From Gracilimonas sp. (GTDB taxonomy: Bacteria > Bacteroidota > Rhodothermia > Balneolales > Balneolaceae): a stretch of 64,000 bases of DNA. Of the stretch, positions 51,446 through 60,904 are shown in pieces (position 1 is the stretch's first letter; each line of letters opens with the position of its first letter). Below the pieces are notes generated by a model. The model worked only from the letters and a program-made list of their open reading frames with translations, did not search any database and was not told the origin of the DNA. The translations under genes and the position numbers were made by a program. The stretch covers positions 124,001 through 188,000 of the forward strand of contig NZ_JABURM010000006.1 in NCBI RefSeq assembly GCF_014762685.1. Direction: 5' to 3'.

Positions 51446-52336
51446 TTATTCAGCAATAACCTTATTGACTTTTATGCGGGGCAGGCTTATCACCTGCCCT
51501 TCTTTAGCCAAATTCAGGCTTTCAAAACTTGAATCAGCCTGATCCATTATTTCATTTTCGATCATAGCAAGCTTATCATCGTCATTATCAGGGTCGTGAT
51601 GTATAAGGCATAGCCTTTTTACCTTTTCTTCTTTCGCTATTTCCACAACATCTTCCCAGGCAGAATGCCCCCAGCCTACCCTTGTAGCGTATTGTTCGCT
51701 TGTGAACTGAGCATCATGAATTAAAAGATCTGCCCCATGTATAAAAGCCCTGAAATCTTCCTGAAATTGAGTTGTTTCTTTACCTTTGTCACGCATCAGT
51801 TCATTATCAGGAGAAAATATAATGGTCTTATCATCTATCTTAATTTTGTAAATAGCAGTAGGGACAGTATGAGTAGCCCACATATATTCAATAGAGTAGT
51901 CCTCAAAAAGCTTTTTCCCCGGTTGAAAAGTTTCACAATTTAAATCCGCTTCCAGCATGTCCATAGATACCGGGAAAAAAGTATTCGACATGTGGCCTGA
52001 CAGAATTTCCTTGCAACCAATTTCGCCTTGGGGCGGCAAATAAATTCTAAACCAGCAATCTTTATTATAGAAAGGCTTAAAAAACGGGAATCCTTGCAAA
52101 TGGTCCCAATGCGGATGGGTAATAAAAATACGTCCTTTATGAACAGTCCCGGAATTCAGCAGGTCATTTCCCAGATTTCTGAATCCCGTTCCACAGTCAA
52201 AAATAAGGAGTTCATCATTTCCTGAAATTTCAATTTGGACACACATCGTATTACCCCCATAGTACATATTTTCACTATTGGCGCAAGGAGTGGAGCCTCT
52301 AACCCCCCAAAACTTTATGTCTATCGAGTTTCCCAA
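51446..52336 (-). CDS. MBL-fold metallo-hydrolase
   Basis: 296 residues from a TTG start (no suitable ATG is nearby). Metallo-beta-lactamase fold: FWGVRGSTPCAN, YYGGNTMCVQI, IFDCGTG, the metal motif THPHWDHLQGFPF (HxxxDH), HDAQFTSEQYA, GHSAWEDVVEIA and LIHHDPDNDDD. The WGVRGSxP...GGNTxC start is found in soluble MBL proteins related to class III cyclic nucleotide phosphodiesterases and RNase Z; substrate unknown. Convergent with the outer-membrane protein gene, nine bases apart. Confidence 0.88.
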   Translation of the reverse strand: MGNSIDIKFWGVRGSTPCANSENMYYGGNTMCVQIEISGNDELLIFDCGTGFRNLGNDLLNSGTVHKGRIFITHPHWDHLQGFPFFKPFYNKDCWFRIYLPPQGEIGCKEILSGHMSNTFFPVSMDMLEADLNCETFQPGKKLFEDYSIEYMWATHTVPTAIYKIKIDDKTIIFSPDNELMRDKGKETTQFQEDFRAFIHGADLLIHDAQFTSEQYATRVGWGHSAWEDVVEIAKEEKVKRLCLIHHDPDNDDDKLAMIENEIMDQADSSFESLNLAKEGQVISLPRIKVNKVIAE

Positions 52337-52523
52337 ATTTTTTTATATCTGCATAAATTTATTAACTAACCTTTTCAGGAAAAATAATACCCAAATATAG
52401 CTATAATTATCCCGGCCTATTATTAGTTTTAACTAAGATTTGCCCTCCTTTTAACTGAACCCTTATCCAAATATGAGGAGCACATGAAGTGTAAAAAAAT
52501 ATTAATTAAAAAAAAGAGCGAAT

Positions 52524-54590
52524 TTACTCCTCCTCATCATTACTGTCTCCGCTTCTTTTCAGCTGGTCAATTTCTTTTTTAAGCTCCTGAATTCTGTCCT
52601 GTTTTTCTTCAATGGCTTTATCTGCTTTATCAATTTTTTCCTGAAGCTCATCCAAGAGTTTGTTTCCGCGATTGGTTGGCTTGAAGTACGTTTTCGCTTC
52701 TTCCCACTGAATCACATCACTTTCGAGACTGGAAACCTCTTTCTTTAGCTTATTACGTTCTTTCTGATACTTAATAATATCTTTTCGGGTGTCCGGGTCA
52801 ATACCCTGATTAGCCAGTTTTTTCTCCATGCCTAAGTCAGAGCCCAAAGAACGGTAGCGATCATAAATCACATCGCAAGCTTCACGATACTGCTTCCAGA
52901 TTTTATTCTTCATTTTTATAGGCACATAACCGACATCCTTAAACTCCTGCTGCAGTTTTTTGGCCTCCTGAACCGCTAATGCCGGATCGTCGTGCTTTCC
53001 TAACTCTTCCAGTTTTTCCAGAATTGCTTCTTTCCTGGCAAGATTTTCTTTTTGATCCTTTCGTTCACCTTTAAATGCCTCTCTGCGGCGGTCATAGAAT
53101 TCATCCATCGCGCCTTTAAATTGCTTCCAGATTTTGGAAGATTTTTTACGCGGAACCGGGCCTATTTTCTTCCATTGGTTCATCAGGTTTTGCATCGTTT
53201 GATGACCTTTTTCAAAATCATCGGTGTCTTTTTCTTCTTTGGCCTTCTCGATCAGCTCATATTTCTTTTCAAGATTTTTTTCTTCTTGCTCCCGAAGCAG
53301 GTCAATATTTTCAGATTTTATTTCATTGAATTTATCTGTAGCCGCTTTGAAAAGATCCCACATCTCATTTTCATCTTTCTGAGGGAGATTTCCGGCTTTT
53401 TTCCATGCCCTGTGAAGTTTATTCACCTTACGCGCAGCTTTTGCAATATTTTCCTGATCTACCAGCGCTTCCGCTTCTTTAATCAGTTTTTTCTTTTTCT
53501 CGAGCGCTTTCTCAATAACCTTCCGGTATTCTTTATCAAACTTAAAGCGTATTTCGTTGAAAGTATCCTGTACCTTATTAAAACGGTCCCAAAGTGGCTG
53601 ATTTTTATCCGATGGTACCCGACCTACCTTTCTCCACTGTGAGATCAACTTATTGAAATCGTTTTCCAGCTCCTCGAAGTTCGGATCTTTTTCTTCCAGC
53701 TTCTTAACAAGCCCATCCATTTTATCAAGCAGAAGCAATTTGAGCTCTAAGTTTTCTTCTTCTTGCTGAAGTTTTTTAACGAGCCGGTCTACCTTGTGAT
53801 CTTCAAACTCATCCATCAATTCTTTGAATTGCTTATCCAGGGATTCAGCTTCCCCTTGTGGCAACAGCTTAATGGACTCCCACTGGTTTTTAATTTTACC
53901 TACTTCTTTGGTAGCCGTCCAGTTCTCCTCACTTACAATAGCAGAAAGTGATTTCAGCAGCTCTTTTTTCCTGGCAAGATTTTCTTCTTTCTTTCGGTTC
54001 TGCTCTTCGTAATGTTTCTTTTTCTTCTCCTCAAAATTTTCCCGCAGTTCCTGAAATTCTTCAATCAGTTGCTTTGCCTTATCACTGGCTGATTCCGGTC
54101 CCTCAGCTACATTCTGAGCCAGATTTGCTAATTCTGTAGTCACAAAAGCCCAATCAGTTTGAACTACCAACTCCTTGGCCCGGTCCACAATATCAGAGTA
54201 GAATGTTTCCGGATCCTCTTCTTCTGCTTCTTCCCCGGCATTTTCTTCCTCAGAGCTTGCTTTTACTTCCTCATTTTCTTCAGCAACTTCATTCTCTGCT
54301 GAGACTTCGGTTTGCTCCGTCTCCTCTTTTTCATTCTCAGACGGAGTTTCTTCTGCAACCGTTTCTGAATCTTCTGTCGTGGTTTCTGCTTCTTTTTCCG
54401 GCTCTTGGTCAACTACTTCATCTTCATCAGCCGACTCTTCGACAGACTCAGGCTCTTTATCAGAAGCCTCTTCTTCAGTTGAAGCAGACTCAGCTGCCTC
54501 AGTATCAACCTCTTCAGATGTGGTTTTAAGTTCTTCTTCCGTAGTTTCTTGTTCTTCAGTATCGATATTTTTTTGCTCCAGGTTCTCCAC
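52524..54590 (-). CDS. DUF349 repeat protein with acidic N-terminus
   Basis: 688 residues. The first ~130 residues are almost only Glu, Thr, Ser, Asp and Ala and likely disordered. After that come about five DUF349 helical repeats (for example TKEVGKIKNQWESIKLLPQ, FNKLISQWRKVGRVPS, KLHRAWKKAGNLPQ, QNLMNQWKKIGPVPR, KLQQEFKDVGYVPI), then a coiled coil to the end (KERNKLKKEVSSLESDV...). Cytoplasmic; members are widespread in Bacteroidota and not functionally defined. Base composition reflects the acidic tail, so compositional bias is expected. Confidence 0.88.
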   Translation of the reverse strand: MENLEQKNIDTEEQETTEEELKTTSEEVDTEAAESASTEEEASDKEPESVEESADEDEVVDQEPEKEAETTTEDSETVAEETPSENEKEETEQTEVSAENEVAEENEEVKASSEEENAGEEAEEEDPETFYSDIVDRAKELVVQTDWAFVTTELANLAQNVAEGPESASDKAKQLIEEFQELRENFEEKKKKHYEEQNRKKEENLARKKELLKSLSAIVSEENWTATKEVGKIKNQWESIKLLPQGEAESLDKQFKELMDEFEDHKVDRLVKKLQQEEENLELKLLLLDKMDGLVKKLEEKDPNFEELENDFNKLISQWRKVGRVPSDKNQPLWDRFNKVQDTFNEIRFKFDKEYRKVIEKALEKKKKLIKEAEALVDQENIAKAARKVNKLHRAWKKAGNLPQKDENEMWDLFKAATDKFNEIKSENIDLLREQEEKNLEKKYELIEKAKEEKDTDDFEKGHQTMQNLMNQWKKIGPVPRKKSSKIWKQFKGAMDEFYDRRREAFKGERKDQKENLARKEAILEKLEELGKHDDPALAVQEAKKLQQEFKDVGYVPIKMKNKIWKQYREACDVIYDRYRSLGSDLGMEKKLANQGIDPDTRKDIIKYQKERNKLKKEVSSLESDVIQWEEAKTYFKPTNRGNKLLDELQEKIDKADKAIEEKQDRIQELKKEIDQLKRSGDSNDEEE

Positions 54591-54846
54591 AGTAACCTTC
54601 CTTTCCTCGTAGTTCTTTATGATTAACGGCTCGAAGCCTTCTTTTATAGATTAGTTAAGATAATATATCTCCCCAATCTTTGGCAATCGAAAGCAAAAGA
54701 ATAGCAAAACGTTTTAGATCAATTAGATAAGTGTGCGCTTCCGGCTGATAAAGCTGAGTCCATAGTATAAATTTGGCCGTTTAGCAGGGTGAAAAATTTA
54801 AAAGCTGTCAATTTTTTTGATAAAACTGACGGCTGAAAGCTAAACA

Positions 54847-55671
54847 TCAATCCGATTCATCCTGGATGTAGTGAACATCTCGTTGCGGAAATGGGATTTC
54901 TATTCCTTCTTTGTCCAATTCCTCTTTTATCTTTTCAAGATTATCCCAGAAGTAGCCCCAGTAATCTTCTGTTTTTGTCCAGGCCCGAGCGGATAAGTCC
55001 AGAGAACTGTCTCCCAGATTTGTGAGCACTACAATGGGTTCCGGATCTGCTTGAGTGCGTTCGTCACCGTTAAGTACCCGAAGTATAATCTCACGAGCCT
55101 TTTTCATATCAGAGGTATATCCGATTCCTACCGGAAATACCGCCCGTCGGGTTTCTTTAGCCGAGTAATTGATAACCGGTGAATTCGCCAATTGCCCATT
55201 GGGAATTACAATCACCTGATTGTCAGGAGTGTTTAAAACCGTATGCAGGATATCGATTCGTTCTACCGTTCCTGACTCACTTCCCCGCTCAATAAAATCA
55301 CCTACTTTAAACGGCTTGAAAAATAGAATGAGCACACCGCCTGCAAAATTTGCAAGGCTTCCCTGAAGCGCTAAACCCACAGCCAAACCGGCAGCACCCA
55401 ATACGGCAATGAAGGAGGTCATTTCAATACCCAGCATTCCGAGGGCAGAAATGTAAACCATCACTTTCAGTAAAATGGAAACCAGGCTTTTCAAAAAGCT
55501 CTTCAGGGCCGTGTCCACATTACTTTTATCCAGCCCCTTGCCTACTCCTTTTACAATAAACTTCACGATCCAAAGGCCAATGACCAACGTTGCTATAGCG
55601 GCTAGCAACTTTGGGCCGAAGGTGGTCACAATCCCCATTAATTCATCCGGACTTATGCTAAAATCTTCCAT
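54847..55671 (-). CDS. mscS: Small-conductance mechanosensitive channel (MscS family)
   Basis: 274 residues, close to E. coli MscS. Three helices: LLAAIATLVIGLWIVKFIV, SLVSILLKVMVYISALGML, and pore helix SFIAVLGAAGLAVGLALQGSLANFAGGVLILFF with the Gly/Ala knobs of TM3. The beta domain follows (FKVGDFIERGSESGTVERI, VVIPNGQLANSPVINYS). The channel opens on membrane tension during osmotic downshock. Neighbouring CsbD and Dps genes suggest a stress-related grouping. Confidence 0.95.
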   Translation of the reverse strand: MEDFSISPDELMGIVTTFGPKLLAAIATLVIGLWIVKFIVKGVGKGLDKSNVDTALKSFLKSLVSILLKVMVYISALGMLGIEMTSFIAVLGAAGLAVGLALQGSLANFAGGVLILFFKPFKVGDFIERGSESGTVERIDILHTVLNTPDNQVIVIPNGQLANSPVINYSAKETRRAVFPVGIGYTSDMKKAREIILRVLNGDERTQADPEPIVVLTNLGDSSLDLSARAWTKTEDYWGYFWDNLEKIKEELDKEGIEIPFPQRDVHYIQDESD

Positions 55672-55751
55672 GTACCTGTATCTCCAACTGGTTAGTTCAG
55701 TTTCTGTTTAATTAATATCACTTATATTCAATTGATTTACCACCCATAAAA

Positions 55752-55778
55752 AAAAGGAAGGGCAATACCCTTCCTTTT
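55752..55778. terminator. Intrinsic terminator after csbD
   Basis: AAAAGGAAGGG (55752-55762) / CCCTTCCTTTT (55768-55778), loop CAATA. On the minus strand it follows the csbD stop by ~20 nt and precedes mscS. Confidence 0.9.
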
Positions 55779-55797
55779 GCATTTTATGCTTAATAAA

Positions 55798-55983
55798 TCA
55801 AAGTTCGGCTATTTCTTTTTTGATCTCGTCTTTGGTCTTGCCGATTTTTTTCTGAAGCCGGCCAAGCAACTCATCTTCTTTACCTTCGGTGAAGGCAAGA
55901 TCATCATCTGTCAACTCTGAATATTTTTGTTTGAGTTTCCCTTTCGTCTCGTTCCATGTTCCTTTAAGGGTTAAATCATTCAT
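55798..55983 (-). CDS. CsbD family stress-response protein
   Basis: 61 residues; a typical Csb[27 protein letters not shown] and [18 protein letters not shown]. Small, helical and highly charged. Family members are induced by general stress regulators; biochemical role not known. GAGAGA lies a few bases upstream as a possible ribosome binding site. Confidence 0.93.
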   Translation of the reverse strand: MNDLTLKGTWNETKGKLKQKYSELTDDDLAFTEGKEDELLGRLQKKIGKTKDEIKKEIAEL

Positions 55984-56020
55984 AATGTCTCTCTTTTTTT
56001 TGTGATTAATAAAAAATCAA

Positions 56021-56175
56021 TGTCTTCGCGAGGAGCATCAATGCCTGCATTCGGTCTTTCTTGTCTTTCGACGGCGCGATCTCCATGGACTACTTGAAAT
56101 CTTGATTTCGGGAGATTGCTTCGTCTTTAAGCTTCCCAATCTTACATTAGGCTTTGTGAATTCCTCGCAATGACG
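56021..56175. repeat. MITE/REP-like nested palindromic repeat
   Basis: A ~155-bp segment between csbD and dps has inverted ends: GTCTTCGCGAGGA at the left, TCCTCGCAATGAC at the right (11 of 13 paired). Inside, GACGGCGCGATCTCC (~56079) faces GGGAGATTGCTTCGTC (~56120). Non-autonomous repeats with a GTCATTGCGAGGA end occur in many bacterial genomes. No gene inside. Confidence 0.55.
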
Positions 56176-56209
56176 ATCCCTTTCTTATATTTTTGTTCAA
56201 TATTTCTTT

Positions 56210-56713
56210 TTAGTCTTCCAGGTGGCTTCTGAGCATCCATGCGGTTTTACTGTGAAGGGTAAGCCGCTCGGTCAGTAAATCAATGGTTGCTTCATCATCA
56301 GCTGCTTTGGCAGGCTCCAAAGCCTCCCGGGCAGTGCGAATGACTTGCTCATTGGCCGTTGCCAGGCGTTTTACCATATCCATGGCTTTGGGCTGATCGG
56401 TATCTTCTTCGATTGATGTGATTTCGTTAAACTCTTTGAAGGTACCCGGTGCCCTGAACCCTATGGCACGGATGCGTTCTGCGATTTCATCCACTGCTTC
56501 AGCTAATTCAGTGTATTGTTCCTCAAATTGTTCATGCAGCTGGTGAAACAACTCACCGGTCACATTCCAGTGATAGTTGTGCGTTTTCAGATACAGCAAG
56601 TAAGAGTCTGCCAATACTTTTGACAACCCTTCTGCGATCTTCTCTCGGTGTTCTTCAGAAATTCCAATGTTAACTTCCATTGTTGATACTCCGTTTAATG
56701 TTGCGATATTCAT
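56210..56713 (-). CDS. dps: Dps family DNA-binding ferritin-like protein
   Basis: 167 residues (or 156 from the ATG at 56680). Ferritin-like four-helix bundle with the Dps ferroxidase signature: LLYLKTHNYHWNVTGELFHQLHEQFEEQYTELAEAVDEIAERI (His, Asp and Glu ligands), then GFRAPGTFKEF. It oxidises and stores iron with hydrogen peroxide and protects DNA under starvation or oxidative stress. AAAGG lies ~11 nt before the first ATG. Confidence 0.95.
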   Translation of the reverse strand: MNIATLNGVSTMEVNIGISEEHREKIAEGLSKVLADSYLLYLKTHNYHWNVTGELFHQLHEQFEEQYTELAEAVDEIAERIRAIGFRAPGTFKEFNEITSIEEDTDQPKAMDMVKRLATANEQVIRTAREALEPAKAADDEATIDLLTERLTLHSKTAWMLRSHLED

Positions 56714-56852
56714 CTCAATTAAACCTTTCTTTGTGAATATTCTATTAATTAAACAAAAGTAAGCGGCTACGGTTCCATCCTCTAAGTAATTATTTAAAAG
56801 GATTTATAATGAGCGTGATCGAGAGTATTTATCAATTAGAAAGGAAGTATAA

Positions 56853-57559
56853 ACTCGTTCCCAACCTCCCGGTTGGGAATGCCATAACGGACCTCCCGGT
56901 CCGTAGCTAAAAAAATTTGTAAGGAATCTCATTCCCATCGCTCTAACAAAGAAAAAGACCATGGGACGAACTCGCTACAAGTTTTACGAAAAACACTATC
57001 CGTACTTTATCACAAGTACAATATTGGAGGAACTTCCAATACTGTCTAAGCCTCAAATTGCTCAAATCGTACTCGACCAATTAGTTTATCTACAGCAAAG
57101 AAGAGAAGTAACGCTCTATGCATATATACTTATGGGAAACCACTTCCACGCTATTGTTCAGGGAGAAGAACTGGCAAAGAAATTACGATTGGGGAAATCA
57201 TACACTGCCCGGCAAATTCTGGATGTACTGAAGCAAAACGGGCATACCCACTGGCTTGAGAAACTCAAATGGAATAAACGCTCTCATAAAATCGGAAGAA
57301 CATTTCAGGTTTGGCAAGAAGGCCTGCATCCAAAACAACTTACCAATATGAAAATGGTCAATCAGAAAATTGAATATATCCATGTTAATCCTGTTAGGGC
57401 CGGCTTTGTGAAGGAACCGGCTCATTGGAGATATTCATCTGCTTGTGATTATTTGGGGGTACAGGGCTTGATTCCCGTTACAGTGTTTGGTGGATGATTT
57501 GGTTCTTTGGGACCGGGAGGTCCCGATGAGCATTCCCAACCGGGAGGTTGGGAACGAGG
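56853..57559. mobile_element. REP-associated tyrosine transposase unit with flanking inverted palindromes
   Basis: Left side: TTCCCAACC-TCCC-GGTTGGGAA (56858-56879) and ACGGACC-TCCC-GGTCCGT (56887-56904). Right side: GGGACC-GGGA-GGTCCC (57509-57524) and TTCCCAACC-GGGA-GGTTGGGAA (57533-57554). The outer palindromes are inverted copies, bordered by CTCG on the left and CGAGG on the right; loops are TCCC on the left and GGGA on the right. This is the arrangement of a RAYT gene between its REP sequences. Confidence 0.88.
56961..57497 (+). CDS. REP-associated tyrosine transposase (RAYT, Y1/HUH type)
   Basis: 178 residues, full length for the family. HUH motif in MGNHFHAIVQG, and the downstream active-site Tyr region KIEYIHVNPVRAG. 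Typical RAYT starts such as YPYFITSTI and the ending HWRYSSACDYL are also present. These single-strand endonucleases act on REP hairpins and are usually domesticated rather than moving themselves. ORF intact; REP pairs lie on both sides. Confidence 0.93.
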   Translation: MGRTRYKFYEKHYPYFITSTILEELPILSKPQIAQIVLDQLVYLQQRREVTLYAYILMGNHFHAIVQGEELAKKLRLGKSYTARQILDVLKQNGHTHWLEKLKWNKRSHKIGRTFQVWQEGLHPKQLTNMKMVNQKIEYIHVNPVRAGFVKEPAHWRYSSACDYLGVQGLIPVTVFGG

Positions 57560-57567
57560 AATAAAAT

Positions 57568-58665
57568 CTATTTATCGAAAATAAACGAATATACACCTTT
57601 ATTGGTACCCAAGTACAAGACCTCCTCACCTGCCTCCATCACCGAAACCATATCATTTACACGAATCCCAGTCGGGCTTTCGGGGTGATCAATTGTTTGC
57701 CAGGTATCCCCAAAATCGCCACTGGCTAAAAAGAATAGGCGGCCCTCCGAATTTCTGCCACTTGCATAGACAATTTCTGAATTGGCTGCACTGTGGGTAA
57801 AACAATGGATACCGACCTCATGATTAACAGTTTTCCAATTCTTCCCCATATCTGTTGATTTTTTAATCTTGAAAGCCTCAGGAACACTTCCACTAAGTCC
57901 TGTTAATATAATATTACTATTATTTGGATAGCTGATTACATCATAGGCAACTGCTTCTATATCATCACTTAGCCCAGCACTTACATCTGTCCATGTGCTT
58001 CCCCTATCTGTGGTATTATACAAGTTTGCCTGAGAAAGAGCACTTACTCCACCAACCCAAACGTTGTCCTGATGAAATGGATCTAAGTAGAAAAGCACTG
58101 CTGCTCCTCCCCAGCTTCCCCAATTTCCTGAGATCAATTCCCATTTGTTCCCTTTATCATCAGAACGGGCAACCGCATTACCAGCTCTCACCCAAACCGT
58201 GCCTGATGTATTTTGTCTTTTTAGAGGCCCCTTGCTTATAAAAGTATATTCTCCCGTTTCCCCGCCAAAATTATTCATAAACGGATCCCAATTTGTTGCC
58301 CCATGTCCAAGTCGAAATAAAGTTGTATCACCTGATGAAAAACCGGATGCCTTTGTTCCAACAAGGAATACTCCATCATTAAATTTTACCACGCCAATAA
58401 CTTGCTCATCACTTAACCCTAAACTGTAAAATTCTTTCGCATATTCATCCCACTGTAACAACCCTGAATCAGTGCCAAAGAGTATTCCTTCTTCATCTTC
58501 TTTTATTACATTAATTTCCGCATGCTGAAGCCCCTCCTGATTCCAGCTTCCTTTTAAAAGAAAGTCATCGGTATTTGGCCCAGTAGTACAGCTGATTACT
58601 ACAAACGTAGCATGCATAAAAATTAACAGTACGCACGTTTTTAATAATCTATTTCTCATACTCAT
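57568..58665 (-). CDS. Lipoprotein with Asp-box (BNR/sortilin-like) beta-propeller
   Basis: 365 residues; lipobox VISC in FMHATFVVISCTTG. The mature part contains repeated Asp-box motifs SxDxGxxW: SDDKGNKWELI, TTDRGSTWTDV, STDMGKNWKTV and SGDFGDTWQTI, which mark sialidase or sortilin-type propellers. No catalytic residues of sialidases are apparent, so it may bind ligands or be structural. Divergent from the subtilisin-like gene. Confidence 0.82.
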   Translation of the reverse strand: MSMRNRLLKTCVLLIFMHATFVVISCTTGPNTDDFLLKGSWNQEGLQHAEINVIKEDEEGILFGTDSGLLQWDEYAKEFYSLGLSDEQVIGVVKFNDGVFLVGTKASGFSSGDTTLFRLGHGATNWDPFMNNFGGETGEYTFISKGPLKRQNTSGTVWVRAGNAVARSDDKGNKWELISGNWGSWGGAAVLFYLDPFHQDNVWVGGVSALSQANLYNTTDRGSTWTDVSAGLSDDIEAVAYDVISYPNNSNIILTGLSGSVPEAFKIKKSTDMGKNWKTVNHEVGIHCFTHSAANSEIVYASGRNSEGRLFFLASGDFGDTWQTIDHPESPTGIRVNDMVSVMEAGEEVLYLGTNKGVYSFIFDK

Positions 58666-58753
58666 AACTGTAACATTTTTGAATGAATTTCCTCTTGCGA
58701 ATATAACTATCGGTTTTTCTGGCAGTTAAATTATAATCAAAAAAGGAGAAAAT

Positions 58754-60353
58754 ATGTTTATGTCAAGATTCAAACATCTATTTATTGGTGTTATCATCTC
58801 GTTGGTGATAACAAGTTGCAACGACCAAAATTTGGTTCAAAATACCCCCCCCCTCTACTGATAATCAAGGTATATCTGTTCAAACAACCCAAAAAATTAG
58901 TGATACAAATGTTATAAAAGGTGAATATATAATCTTATTCAAAAATCAATTTGAAAACCGTATCAGCGAAGCTATTGCACAACAGTCAAATGTGTTAATA
59001 GAGCAAGTACGACAAGATTTCAATATTCGCAAAGATTCTATCATGCATAGATATAAATATGCTCTAAAAGGTTTTTCCGCTAAACTAACAAAAAACCAAG
59101 TTGAAGCTTTAGAGAAGGATGCTCGAATATTAAAAGTTAAGCCAAATAAGTTGTATAGCCTAGGATACATAAAAAATAAGACTCGTTTAAAATCAGATAA
59201 TCATGTTTTAAAAAATAATCTAAACATTAATCAAACAATTCCATGGGGCGTAACAAGAGTAGGTGGGCCTCTAGACGGAACTGGAAAAAAAGCATGGATT
59301 TTGGATACCGGAATTGATTTAGATCATCCGGATTTAAATGTGGATGTGGCGAATAGCGTTTCTTTTATTGCGACGGAACCCGCTGATGATGGGAATGGTC
59401 ACGGAACACACGTAGCTGGCATTATCGCTGCTAAGAATAACTCTCAAGATGTCGTAGGGGTGGCAGCTGGTGCAACTGTTGTGGCAATAAAAGTTTGTTA
59501 TGATGAATCACCGGGACCGGGTGAAGATCAATGTCCCGAAAGCAGCTTACTAAATGGCATTGATTATATTACAAATAATGCAGCTCCTGGTGATGTTGTT
59601 AATATCAGTATTTGGGGGCCAATAGATACAGATTTGGACAATGCAGTTATAAACGCAGCAAACAATGGGGTAAGACTCACTTTGATTTCGGGGAATGCAG
59701 GCTCAAACGCAAATGATTATTCTCCTGGAAGAGCTAATCACTCAAACATTTGGACTGTTTCCGCTCATGACAATAATGATAATTTTGCTTCATTTTCCAA
59801 CTATGGAAATCCACCAATAGAATACTCAAACCCAGGCGTTGACATTCCTTCATTATGGAAAAACGGTAATACAAAAACTATAGATGGCACCTCTATGGCT
59901 GCTCCTCACGTAGCCGGCATTTTATTGGCGACCGGGCAGGAGCCATACACAAACAAACAGGTAAATAACGATCCTGACAGCAACCCAGACCCTATAGCTT
60001 CCAGTGAACCGTATGTAGGCAGTCCCTATGTAATCGGCAGCGTGCAAAATGATCACCCGAAATTGGACTGGTCTGCCACCGAAGGCGCATATGAATATGA
60101 AATACACCGTAAAGTAGGCTCTTCAACCACATGGGGACTATGGGCTACAATAAGCTCAACTTCCTATGTAGACATGATGACTTCTGATCCTGATTTACGT
60201 GTAATGTCTTCACCTCCAAGCAGCCCTGACGGCTGGGTGGCATATAAAGTCCGGGCCGTTCATCAAGATGGGTTCTTCAGCTTTTTCAGCAATATTGTTT
60301 ATTATGAATTAAGCGATGGAACTATCGTTCCTCATTCAACATCTTCGAAATAA
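58754..60353 (+). CDS. Subtilisin-like (S8) serine protease lipoprotein, frame broken at a C9 tract
   Basis: ATG at 58754 has AAGGAG five bases upstream and starts a lipoprotein signal (LFIGVIISLVITSC). Within ten codons of the Cys a run of nine C (58845-58853) puts the frame into TGA at 58859-58861. With eight C the reading would continue as NTPPSTDNQG into the protease frame, which as sequenced opens only at GTG 58992. That part has an I9-type propeptide (KGEYIILFKNQFENRI...KNQVEALEKDARILKVKPN), catalytic Asp (WILDTGIDLDHPDLN), His (NGHGTHVAGI) and Ser (DGTSMAAPHVAGIL), and a C-terminal fibronectin III-like domain (~residues 350-440). An intact active site suggests a phase-variable or recently broken gene. 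Confidence 0.85.
58845..58853 (+). repeat. C9 homopolymer in the subtilisin-like gene
   Basis: Nine consecutive C directly after the lipoprotein signal region. Changing the count by one toggles between the signal-peptide frame and the protease frame. Long C runs are rare in this AT-rich window. Confidence 0.9.
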
Positions 60354-60361
60354 TGCAGAGT

Positions 60362-60375
60362 AAAGGTTAACCTTT
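60362..60375. repeat. Perfect palindrome AAAGGTTAACCTTT
   Basis: A 14-bp loopless dyad nine nt after the protease stop, just ahead of the terminator. Function unknown. Confidence 0.35.
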
Positions 60376-60387
60376 AAGCTATCAAAC

Positions 60388-60424
60388 AAAAAATCCCACA
60401 GGCTAACCCTGCGGGATTTTTATA
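60388..60424. terminator. Bidirectional intrinsic terminator
   Basis: AAAATCCC-A-CAGG (60390-60402) pairs with CCTG-C-GGGATTTT (60408-60420), loop CTAAC, A-run before and T-run after. Serves the convergent protease and 116-residue protein genes. Confidence 0.88.
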
Positions 60425-60466
60425 TACTTATTTGTAAAAGCAAAAATAGGAGGAAAGAAGATTCTT

Positions 60467-60817
60467 TTACTCCGTTATATCATACACTTCTTTTAAAATA
60501 GCTTTGGCGTTGGCGTCTTTGCCTTGCATTACCCGGTGCTGCAGGTTGGTAATGATTTCCGGCTCGGCCTTCTCATACGCCATTTCTTTGGCACTCTCCT
60601 CGGTATTGGTGCGTATCAGTTCGTAAATATCGTCGGCACGGACAACACTGTAGATTTTGTCATCATTAAAAGCGTGCGAGCGTAATTCTTCAAATTCCGA
60701 GAACACACGCGGAAAGTCTTCACTGTCTTCGGCACGCGTGATGATTTCAACATGCTCCGGCCCTTCAGCGCTTAATGGAGTTTTGCAGAGATAGAAAAAA
60801 TTTTGTTGGTATTGCAT
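60467..60817 (-). CDS. Small protein of unknown function
   Basis: 116 residues, acidic and soluble, no signal peptide. Segments such as EHVEIITRAEDSEDFPRVFSEFEELRSHAFNDDKIYSVVRADDIYELIRTN, read in parts, alternate helices and strands. No family is recognised. It lies downstream of the SixA gene on the same strand, separated by an inverted repeat, so co-transcription is uncertain. Confidence 0.6.
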   Translation of the reverse strand: MQYQQNFFYLCKTPLSAEGPEHVEIITRAEDSEDFPRVFSEFEELRSHAFNDDKIYSVVRADDIYELIRTNTEESAKEMAYEKAEPEIITNLQHRVMQGKDANAKAILKEVYDITE

Positions 60818-60904
60818 CTGCTGTATATGATTGGGTTGAATTTTTTAACTCTGGGAATATAACAAATCGAGGGAATTATTGTGAGATTTTAGGGATAGGT
60901 TTTA

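Noticed and set aside
53052-53642. Plus-strand open frame of 196 codons opposite the DUF349 gene
   Set aside because: Phe/Leu-rich reverse of Glu/Lys-rich coiled-coil codons; no independent evidence of coding.
54771-54842. Possible terminator GCTGTCA...TGACGGC between the DUF349 gene and mscS
   Set aside because: Stem is short, contains a G-T pair and encloses an AT-rich loop; position relative to any stop codon is poor.
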